From positions 1 through 5,151 of the forward strand of contig JADFUO010000224.1 in the NCBI GenBank assembly GCA_015222115.1: a DNA stretch of 5,151 bases, in the 5' to 3' direction. Below the pieces are notes generated by a model. It saw only the letters and a list, made by a program, of their open reading frames with translations, searched no databases and had not been told where the DNA came from. Positions within the stretch are counted from its first letter, which is position 1. Every line of letters begins with the position of its first letter. This DNA comes from Bacteroidota bacterium. GTDB taxonomy: Bacteria > Bacteroidota > Bacteroidia > Bacteroidales > JADFUO01. The position numbers were made by a program, and so were the translations under genes. Below are positions 1-5,151 of the stretch, piece by piece.

Positions 1-456
1 AATAACATATTGTTCAAACAGATGGCCAAATTCCATCAACGCTTCGGTTTCGAAACCTTTTACATAACCAACTGCAATAACAGCAATCAAAACCAGAAGA
101 AATCCAATAAAAAGTGCAAGTTTTGAACTGTAAAAGAGGCCAGCAAGACCGGTCCAGTCGTAGATTTTAGTTAGATAACGACGGACTACCATCATTAATT
201 CTCCTGGATTAGCATCTCTCGGGCAGGTTTCACTGCATTCACCACAATAATAACATAGCCATGGTTCAACACTACTTGATAATTTGTTCTTTAAACCCAT
301 CTGTATTGCACGAATTTCTTTTCGCGGAAATAAAATACCTTTTTCAGTTAAGGAACAAATGGCTGTACAATTCCCACAATTAAAACATTCATTCCACTCA
401 TCTAAACCAAACAATTTCATCTCTTTCTTTAAATCTGTATTTACTCGTGTACTCAT
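1..456 (-). CDS. HdrC/QmoC-like 4Fe-4S dicluster protein with membrane segment (3' end cut by window)
   Basis: The reading frame is open from the ATG at 456 to the window edge and gives the first 152 residues. Two cysteine sets typical of HdrC are visible: C24, C27, C30, C34 (CFNCGNCTAIC) and C68, C71, C74, C78 (CYYCGECSETCP). Each should hold one [4Fe-4S] cluster. A strongly hydrophobic stretch at about residues 112-131 looks like a first transmembrane helix. Classical soluble HdrC ends before this point. HdrC followed by membrane helices is the layout of QmoC, whose C-terminal part is a cytochrome b-like quinone-reacting domain. The likely role is to pass electrons between the HdrA-like partner and the membrane quinone pool; this is inference, because the membrane domain lies outside the window. 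The start is well supported by a strong Shine-Dalgarno sequence, and the gene begins only 3 bases after the hdrA stop, so the two are surely co-transcribed. Heme ligands cannot be checked here. Confidence 0.9.
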   Translation of the reverse strand, partial: MSTRVNTDLKKEMKLFGLDEWNECFNCGNCTAICSLTEKGILFPRKEIRAIQMGLKNKLSSSVEPWLCYYCGECSETCPRDANPGELMMVVRRYLTKIYDWTGLAGLFYSSKLALFIGFLLVLIAVIAVGYVKGFETEALMEFGHLFEQYVI

Positions 457-459
457 GAT

Positions 460-2265
460 TTATCCTCCTTTTATTACAGAAAGTTCATTTGCTTTGGATA
501 CTATCTTATTATATGTTAAGTCTTTAACACTTTCTTTGATTTTACTTTTTATTATACTATTTAAAACATGTGAAGCTGCTTCAGATGCCTGTGCAACAGT
601 GTCGGGAATATCTTTTGGTCCCTGGCAAACACCTGCAATTGTAATACCTCCTGTATAAGTGCCAACAGTATCGCAAATGCTGTTTGCTTCTAAAAACCAT
701 CCGTCATCACTCCTTGAAATACCAAGTATTTCAGCCATTTCCGAAGTATCTTCACGGGGTTCAAGACCAACTGCCAAAACAACCATATCTACTTTTTGTT
801 CAATTAATCTGTCATTAATAACATCTTCGGTTCTTAATAAAAGTTGCCCGTCTTTTTCTTCAATTTTTGCTGTTTTTCCCCTAATGATATTAACACCTTC
901 TTCTTTAATTCGTTCATAGAACTCTTCATATCCTTTTCCGAAAGCACGCATATCAATAAAGTATTCAAAAACATCAGCATCAGGTAATTTTTCTTTAATG
1001 AGATGTGCCAGCTTCAATGAATACATGCAGCAAACTCTTGAACAATATTTATTATAGTTTTCGTCACGGCTACCGATACAATGTATCAGTGCAAAGCTTT
1101 TGGGTTTTTTATTATCATTTGAAAATATCCAGTTTCCTTTTTTGTCACGTGTTCTGAAACAAATATTGCCACCCGTAGGTCCTGCTGCATTAACTAATCT
1201 TTCAAGCTCAAGTGAAGTAATTACATTAGGAAATTTTCCATAGCCAAACCGTTCAATCTTTTTTGCATCAAATACTTTGAAACCTGTAGCTACAATTATA
1301 TTACCAACGGTAATTTCAACTTCTTCATCCTTTTCATCAAGATTGATACAGGAATCAACCATACAAACTTTTACACAAATACCACATTTACCGCTTTGAA
1401 CATAAATGCAGTTATCAGCATCAATCAAATATTTGTTAGGTACTGCCTGTGGGAATGGAATATAAATGGCTTTTCTTAAAGTTGTTCCTGCATCAAATTC
1501 ACTGACAGCTTTACCCGGGCATTTTTCAGAACATATTCCACATGCAATGCATCTTGATATATCAACACGTTTTGCTTTCTTTAAAATCCTGACTTTATAA
1601 TTTCCGGGTACTCCTTCAATACCTTTCACTTCGCAATAAGTCATCAACTCAATATTCGGGTGTTGACCTACTTCAACCATTTTGGGTGTTAAGATACAGG
1701 CAGCACAATCAAGTGTTGGAAAAGTTTTATCAAACATTGCCATGTGTCCGCCAATAGTTCCTGTTCTTTCAAGCAAATAAACTTTTTGGTTTCCATTAGC
1801 TATCTCAAGAGATGCTTGAATACCGGCAATTCCACCACCAATCACAAGTGTTTCAGTACAAACTGAAGTTTCGCAGGGAACAGATGCTGCTTCAAACGGA
1901 ACTCCAAGTATTGCACATTCAACAATTGCTTTAGCTTTTTCTGTGTCGGCTTTTGTGTTTGCACCATATTCGTTAAAATCTGCCATTAAAATATTTTCCG
2001 GATTCTTTCCTGCAATAACCATTGCTTCGGTTAAAAAACTTTTTACGGTTCCTGTTTTGTAACCTGCAATTATTAAACGCTTTAAATTTTTAATTTCTGA
2101 GGCGAATTTTTTAGTATCCGACAAGGAAATATCTGATGAATACCAGACAACTGAAACATTAGGTTTTTTTTCAGCATTCTTTACAATTTTAAAAATATCA
2201 ACAACATCTTCATTGCCGTTTAAATTACTGCAGAAAAATATTCCTGTCCTTTCGTTTTCTCCCAT
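460..2265 (-). CDS. hdrA: HdrA-like FAD and iron-sulfur protein (CoB-CoM heterodisulfide reductase subunit A family)
   Basis: This 601-residue flavoprotein is the electron-distributing subunit of Hdr/Qmo-type complexes and acts in the cytoplasm or on the inner membrane face. Residues 1-135 match the HdrA N-terminal domain in layout but keep only one cysteine of its CHCG region (C12). The FAD Rossmann motif GGGIAG is at 143-148, followed by GGHM (172-175) and DCAACILTPKM (186-196). An inserted ferredoxin domain has C239, C242, C245, C249 and C286, C294, C297, C301, enough for two [4Fe-4S] clusters. The HdrA signature C396...C408, C412, C413 (CIGSR...CSRVCC) should hold one more cluster. A second FAD-binding segment, CQGPKDIPDTVAQAS, is at 547-561. 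The protein ends about 40 residues later, so the C-terminal ferredoxin domain of methanogen HdrA is absent, as is an MvhD-like extension. The start gives a normal HdrA N-terminus; its leader has only a weak AAGA Shine-Dalgarno. It is first in an operon with the HdrC/QmoC-like gene. The native partner and substrate are unknown. Confidence 0.93.
   Translation of the reverse strand: MGENERTGIFFCSNLNGNEDVVDIFKIVKNAEKKPNVSVVWYSSDISLSDTKKFASEIKNLKRLIIAGYKTGTVKSFLTEAMVIAGKNPENILMADFNEYGANTKADTEKAKAIVECAILGVPFEAASVPCETSVCTETLVIGGGIAGIQASLEIANGNQKVYLLERTGTIGGHMAMFDKTFPTLDCAACILTPKMVEVGQHPNIELMTYCEVKGIEGVPGNYKVRILKKAKRVDISRCIACGICSEKCPGKAVSEFDAGTTLRKAIYIPFPQAVPNKYLIDADNCIYVQSGKCGICVKVCMVDSCINLDEKDEEVEITVGNIIVATGFKVFDAKKIERFGYGKFPNVITSLELERLVNAAGPTGGNICFRTRDKKGNWIFSNDNKKPKSFALIHCIGSRDENYNKYCSRVCCMYSLKLAHLIKEKLPDADVFEYFIDMRAFGKGYEEFYERIKEEGVNIIRGKTAKIEEKDGQLLLRTEDVINDRLIEQKVDMVVLAVGLEPREDTSEMAEILGISRSDDGWFLEANSICDTVGTYTGGITIAGVCQGPKDIPDTVAQASEAASHVLNSIIKSKIKESVKDLTYNKIVSKANELSVIKGG
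463..470 (-). promoter_or_regulatory. Strong Shine-Dalgarno for the HdrC/QmoC-like gene, inside the end of hdrA
   Basis: The minus strand reads AAGGAGGA here, 6 bases before the ATG at 456. It overlaps the last Lys-Gly-Gly codons of hdrA, just ahead of the hdrA stop at 460-462. This fixes the downstream start and suggests translational coupling, which would help keep the two subunits in step. The other genes in the window have weak or no such signal. Confidence 0.85.
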
Positions 2266-2317
2266 ATTATCAGTCTTTTATTAATAATTATTATAAATAA
2301 TTTGAGGACAATAATAA

Positions 2318-2345
2318 ATTATATTTAATAAAATATCAATGACAA
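2318..2345 (-). promoter_or_regulatory. Candidate promoter of hdrA
   Basis: The minus strand has TTGTCA (2345-2340), then 16 bases, then TATAAT (2323-2318). This is a 5/6 and a 6/6 match to the sigma70 -35 and -10 elements and would start transcription near 2311, giving a leader of about 45 bases before the hdrA ATG. The -35 lies within the nearer Crp/Fnr-type box. Caution: the region is very A/T-rich, so TATAAT can occur by chance, and Bacteroidota primary sigma factors prefer a different consensus (TTTG near -33 and TAnnTTTG near -7), which I did not find here. Confidence 0.4.
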
Positions 2346-2374
2346 TTATCATATACGAAAATGATATTTGTCAT
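2339..2374. promoter_or_regulatory. Paired Crp/Fnr-type operator-like palindromes upstream of hdrA
   Basis: Two copies of TGA-N6-TCA, the core spacing of Crp and Fnr operators, lie at 2340-2351 (ATGACAATTATCAT over 2339-2352, symmetric at 12 of 14 positions) and 2362-2373 (ATGATATTTGTCAT over 2361-2374). Their centres are 22 bases apart, about two helical turns. Together they also form one larger dyad: the two 14-base arms are inverted copies with a single mismatch and an 8-base spacer. The outer half-sites read TGACA and the inner ones TGAT, the latter as in the Fnr half-site TTGAT. The nearby Crp/Fnr-family gene (2699-3412) is the obvious candidate binder. Overlap with the candidate -35 would allow either repression or class II-like activation. 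Confidence 0.55.
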
Positions 2375-2445
2375 ATTTTGACTGTAATTATGGAATAATG
2401 GAAAGAAATTGATAGATATTTTGAAACATCGATGACAGGCAAATT

Positions 2446-2473
2446 TTGACACACAAGAAAATAATTATATAAT
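2446..2473 (+). promoter_or_regulatory. Sigma70-like promoter sequence on the plus strand, no gene downstream
   Basis: TTGACA (2446-2451), 16 bases, then TATAAT (2468-2473) is a full match to both classical hexamers. It points away from hdrA, toward the 3' end of the regulator gene, and would start near 2480, immediately ahead of the inverted repeat at 2488-2533. No coding frame follows. It may drive a short noncoding or antisense transcript, or may be a chance match in A/T-rich DNA; Bacteroidota sigma factors favour other sequences. Confidence 0.25.
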
Positions 2474-2533
2474 GAAATTCGAAACTTGAAATTAGAAATT
2501 CGAAAGAAGACCAAATTTCCAATTTCTAATTTC
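2474..2533. repeat. Imperfect 18-bp inverted repeat with embedded 11-bp direct repeat
   Basis: The arms are 2488-2505 (GAAATTAGAAATTCGAAA) and 2516-2533 (the inverted copy with one mismatch), with a 10-base loop. Thirteen consecutive base pairs at the outer end are perfect. In addition, GAAATTCGAAA occurs at 2474-2484 and again at 2495-2505, 21 bases apart. As RNA this would make a long but A/U-rich hairpin. It could end the regulator transcript, but no U-tract follows the stem on the minus strand, so it is not a classical intrinsic terminator. It may instead be one copy of a dispersed intergenic repeat. Confidence 0.6.
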
Positions 2534-2698
2534 TACATCTTGAGTTTTAAAAAAATGCAAGCAACTGAAAATGTATTAACTACCAAAATATAAACAGATA
2601 AAATGTAATGTTTAAGTGTCATTCTATATCTTAGGTGATAATTTTTCAAGTTTAGGCTTTTTGTACTTTTAATCCACAACTCGCAACCATTTCTTCTA

Positions 2699-3412
2699 TT
2701 ATTCAAGGATATTTGCTACTTTTTTTAGCTTAGGTATATCAAGTAAGAAAATTATTTTTCCTTCAATGGCAATCAATTTATCTTTTTTAAATTCTGAAAG
2801 CAACCTTATAACAGTTTCGGTAGCTGTTCCAATAAGATTTGCCAGTTCCTCTCTTGACAAACTATTAATTTGATGTGTGTATTGATTCTGTAAATCAAAA
2901 TCGGGTTTGAATTTATTGTTAAGATATAAAAGCGATTCAGCTAATCTTTCTCTAACAGGCTTTAGAGCAAGTGAACCCATTTTATAATCTGATTCTTCTA
3001 ATAAATGGCTCAAAAACGTCATTAAAGAATGTGCCATCTTGGGATATTTGATAATAAATTTTAGAAATGTGTCCTTATTTAAATAACAAACAATAGAATC
3101 TTCGATAGCTGTAGATGAAGAAGCATAATTTCTTCCACCAATTAAAGCTCTTACTCCAAATAAATCACCTGCCATCACAATCCTGACAATATGTTCTTTT
3201 CCGTCTATTCCAATTTTAGTTATCTTAATTTTTCCTTCATTCAAACAAAAAATTCCTGTTGGTTTACTAGCTTCATAAAATATATTTTGCCCCTTTTTAT
3301 ACAGGTTACAAACTTTTTTTTCATTCAACTCAATAAGATCTTCATTTACAAGATGTACAAAACATGATTTGGTTCTTGTTAAACAATCATCACATTCAGG
3401 TTTTTTAAACAT
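2699..3412 (-). CDS. Crp/Fnr-family transcriptional regulator with N-terminal cysteines
   Basis: This 237-residue protein has the normal length and layout of the family. A cyclic-nucleotide-binding-like beta barrel covers about residues 25-120, a long dimerisation helix about 122-150, and a winged helix-turn-helix about 185-225. The HTH reads SREELANLIGTATETVIRLLSEF, with E199 and R203 where Fnr and Crp have the Glu and Arg that read the TGA half-site. Near the N-terminus are C7, C10 and C17 (C-x2-C-x6-C), with C35, C56 and C109 further on. This resembles the Fnr cluster ligands, but similar N-terminal cysteines occur in many Bacteroidota Crp/Fnr proteins of unknown signal. The Arg-Ser of the cAMP phosphate-binding loop in Crp is not seen (NYASSSTA instead), so cAMP sensing is unlikely. 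The leader is A-rich with no Shine-Dalgarno. The gene lies between hdrA and divergent hypF, suggesting control of one or both. Signal and targets are inference. Confidence 0.9.
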   Translation of the reverse strand: MFKKPECDDCLTRTKSCFVHLVNEDLIELNEKKVCNLYKKGQNIFYEASKPTGIFCLNEGKIKITKIGIDGKEHIVRIVMAGDLFGVRALIGGRNYASSSTAIEDSIVCYLNKDTFLKFIIKYPKMAHSLMTFLSHLLEESDYKMGSLALKPVRERLAESLLYLNNKFKPDFDLQNQYTHQINSLSREELANLIGTATETVIRLLSEFKKDKLIAIEGKIIFLLDIPKLKKVANILE

Positions 3413-3509
3413 ATTTTCAATTATTCTAACTTTAATTAAATGCTAAATTAATAAAAAATTATAATTTCGCAAACTATTATAATTTAATAAAATCTATAAG
3501 CCTCGAAAA
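3413..3509. other. Divergent intergenic region between the regulator gene and hypF
   Basis: These 97 bases must hold the start signals for both divergent genes unless hypF is read from elsewhere. The sequence is almost pure A/T. It contains perfect palindromes TTTAATTAAA (3431-3440) and AAATTATAATTT (3456-3467) and a TATAAT on the plus strand at 3478-3483 that lacks a partner -35. No TGA-N6-TCA box is present, so there is no sign here that the regulator controls itself or hypF through the kind of site seen ahead of hdrA. Confidence 0.5.
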
Positions 3510-5151
3510 TTGAAAAAAGCTGAAGATAAATATACAGTAAGAGTTTATGTTAAAGGGCTTGTTCAGGGGGTTGGATTCCGTCCGTTTATTTATCGTCTTG
3601 CAAAAAAAAATAATCTTAAAGGCCGGGTTGAAAACAGAAATGACGGAGTTGTGATTGAAGTTCAGGGAAATATAAATTTTGTTGAAAAATTTATTTCTTC
3701 AATAAAAACACAAGCACCTGTTGCATCAAATATTGTTAGGATTTTTTCGAAAGAAATTAAACCCGGAAATTTTTCTGATTTCAGGATCATTAAAAGTAAA
3801 AATACTTCTGATGAGATTACTGATATCAGCCCTGATATTGCTGTTTGTGATGATTGCCTGAAAGATATGAAAACCCAGAATAACAGGATAAACTACCCGT
3901 TTATAAATTGCACAAATTGCGGTCCGAGGTTTACAATTATCAAAGACCTGCCTTATGACAGGGAAAAAACCACTATGTCACCTTTTATTATGTGCGAATC
4001 CTGTGCTGCTGAATATAAAGATATTTTAGACCGTCGCTTTCATGCACAACCTGTTGCATGTTCGGTTTGTGGTCCTGAATATGAACTTATTTACAAAGGA
4101 AAAGTAATTAATGATTTGCAAAAAATACTTAAAATTGTTTGTGAATTAATTGAAGCAGGTAAAATTATTGCTATTAAAGGGCTTGGCGGTTTTCATATAG
4201 CTTGCGATGCACAAAACGAAAAAGCTGTAAAACGTCTGAGAAAAGCAAAAAATCGTGATGGGAAGCCATTTGCTGTTATGTTTTCAGATATTGAAAGTCT
4301 AAAAGATTATGCAGTTGTAAATGATAAACATGCTTTAATACTTCAATCATGGAGACGCCCCATCCTGTTATTAAAAGAAAAGAAAAAGCTTGCACCTGAT
4401 GTCAATGTCGGATTTGACACTATTGGTGTGATGCTTCCGTATATGCCATTTCATTATTTGCTTTTTGAAAAATTAAATATTCCTGTAATTGTTTTAACAA
4501 GTGGTAATATTTCTGATGAGCCGATAATTATTGATAATAAAGAAGCAAAAAAACAATTGTCAGGTATTTCGGATGCTTTACTGATTTATAACAGGGATAT
4601 TTATAATCGTACTGATGATTCGGTTGAAATGGTAATTAATAATAAAGAGCGAGTAATCAGGCGTTCACGGGGATTTACCCCAACACCTGTTGAATTAAAA
4701 ATAAATGTTGACGGTATTCTTGCTGCAGGTGCCGAACTTGTTAATTGTTTTTGTATCGGAAAAGGCAAACAGGCAATTCTAAGCCAGCATATAGGTGATT
4801 TGAAAAATATTGAAACACTTGAATTTTATACAGAAACAATTGAGCAGTTTAAAAAATTATTCAGGATAAAACCAACACTGATTGCATGCGATAAACACCC
4901 TGATTATCTATCAACAAAATATGCAAACGACTTAGAATTACCAAAGATTCAAATTCAACATCATCATGCACATATCGCTTCATGTATGGCTGAGCATGGT
5001 CTTGATGAAAAGGTGATTGGTGTGGCTTTTGACGGTGTGGGACTTGGAGATGATAATAAAATTTGGGGTGGAGAATTTTTTGTTTGCAATTTAAATGCTT
5101 ATTACCGTATAACTCATTTTGATTATATTCCAATGCCGGGCGGAGATAAAG
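3510..5151 (+). CDS. hypF: HypF, carbamoyltransferase of [NiFe]-hydrogenase maturation (3' end cut by window)
   Basis: HypF uses carbamoyl phosphate and ATP to make carbamoyl-adenylate and passes the carbamoyl group to the C-terminal Cys of HypE, the first step to the CN ligands of the NiFe site. About 547 of the usual ~750 residues are in the window. The acylphosphatase domain (about 8-95) has VKGLVQGVGFRPF with catalytic R24 and N42. The zinc-finger pairs are C113/C116, C134/C137, C162/C165 and C184/C187. The YrdC-like domain has KGLGGFHIACDA (223-234), KPFAVMF, TSGNISDEP (330-338) and RRSRGFTP. The Kae1-like domain has GAEL, LSQHIGDL, the metal-binding HHHAH (484-488) and FDGVGLGDD. No ATG precedes the acylphosphatase motif in frame; after the upstream stop at 3480-3482 the TTG at 3510 is the best start, though no clear Shine-Dalgarno supports it. 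Later ATG codons would destroy the first domain. It is divergent from the Crp/Fnr gene. Confidence 0.95.
   Translation, partial: MKKAEDKYTVRVYVKGLVQGVGFRPFIYRLAKKNNLKGRVENRNDGVVIEVQGNINFVEKFISSIKTQAPVASNIVRIFSKEIKPGNFSDFRIIKSKNTSDEITDISPDIAVCDDCLKDMKTQNNRINYPFINCTNCGPRFTIIKDLPYDREKTTMSPFIMCESCAAEYKDILDRRFHAQPVACSVCGPEYELIYKGKVINDLQKILKIVCELIEAGKIIAIKGLGGFHIACDAQNEKAVKRLRKAKNRDGKPFAVMFSDIESLKDYAVVNDKHALILQSWRRPILLLKEKKKLAPDVNVGFDTIGVMLPYMPFHYLLFEKLNIPVIVLTSGNISDEPIIIDNKEAKKQLSGISDALLIYNRDIYNRTDDSVEMVINNKERVIRRSRGFTPTPVELKINVDGILAAGAELVNCFCIGKGKQAILSQHIGDLKNIETLEFYTETIEQFKKLFRIKPTLIACDKHPDYLSTKYANDLELPKIQIQHHHAHIASCMAEHGLDEKVIGVAFDGVGLGDDNKIWGGEFFVCNLNAYYRITHFDYIPMPGGDK

Larger units (their letters stand above)
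2266..2698. other. 433-base intergenic region between the regulator gene and hdrA
   Basis: Both flanking genes are on the minus strand, so this stretch must hold the end of the regulator transcript and the start of the hdrA transcript. From the hdrA side it contains an A/T-rich leader (2266-2310), a candidate promoter (2318-2345), two Crp/Fnr-type palindromes (2339-2374), a plus-strand promoter-like sequence (2446-2473) and an inverted repeat (2474-2533). From 2534 to 2698 I see no gene, no RNA gene and no clear terminator. No open reading frame of useful length exists on either strand; the longest ATG frame I noted by eye is about a dozen codons. Confidence 0.75.

Noticed and set aside
284..919. 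Two plus-strand open frames (284-658 and 659-919)
   Set aside because: They lie opposite the HdrC-like gene and hdrA, whose motifs are unmistakable on the minus strand; the translated proteins have no recognisable domain.
2409..2434. A third Fnr-like site (TTGAT ... ATCGATGACA)
   Set aside because: The half-sites are too far apart for a Crp/Fnr dimer and are not symmetric.
2488..2533. Intrinsic terminator of the Crp/Fnr gene
   Set aside because: The stem is A/U-rich and lies about 170 bases after the stop codon, and no run of U follows it on the minus strand; it is kept as a repeat, not called a terminator.
3456..3467. Perfect 12-base palindrome AAATTATAATTT in the gap between the regulator gene and hypF
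   Set aside because: It consists only of A and T in a nearly pure A/T stretch, so a chance match is likely; it does not have the TGA-N6-TCA form of a Crp/Fnr site.
3478..3483. TATAAT as a -10 for hypF
   Set aside because: No -35-like hexamer or Bacteroidota-type TTTG lies at the right distance, and TATAAT is common by chance in this sequence.
4861..5133. Minus-strand open frame of 90 codons
   Set aside because: It is antisense to the Kae1-like domain of hypF, including its metal-binding HHHAH motif, and has no motif of its own.

Overview
This is an AT-rich window (by eye about one third G+C) holding four protein genes, two of them cut by the window edges. The look of the Crp/Fnr protein, the A-rich leaders mostly lacking Shine-Dalgarno sequences, and the low G+C suggest an anaerobic member of the Bacteroidota (Bacteroidales-like). 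This is inference from style, since no marker gene is present.

Layout. At the left, on the minus strand, are a 601-residue HdrA-like flavin/iron-sulfur protein (460-2265) and, 3 bases after its stop codon, an HdrC-like protein that runs into a membrane domain as in QmoC (1-456, incomplete). These two form a tight operon; the Shine-Dalgarno sequence of the second gene lies in the last codons of the first. A 433-base gap (2266-2698) follows. It holds a plausible hdrA promoter overlapped by two TGA-N6-TCA palindromes of the Crp/Fnr operator type, an imperfect 18-bp inverted repeat, and a perfect-looking sigma70-type promoter on the opposite strand. Next, also on the minus strand, is a Crp/Fnr-family regulator with cysteines near its N-terminus (2699-3412). 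Divergent from it on the plus strand, across a 97-base gap, is hypF (3510 to the window end, incomplete), the carbamoyltransferase that starts synthesis of the CN ligands of [NiFe]-hydrogenases.

How it may work together. HdrA/HdrC-membrane modules move electrons between soluble iron-sulfur/flavin partners and the quinone pool (as in Qmo) or take part in flavin-based bifurcation (as in Hdr). No HdrB/HdrD-type catalytic subunit is in view, so heterodisulfide reduction should not be assumed. HypF implies that the organism makes a [NiFe]-hydrogenase. The regulator sits between the two modules, and the operator-like boxes ahead of hdrA are of the type its family binds. The simplest reading is an anaerobic electron-transfer locus under redox-responsive control. 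The most unusual points are the stripped-down HdrA (the N-terminal cysteines and the C-terminal ferredoxin domain of classical HdrA are missing) and the paired operator-like boxes.
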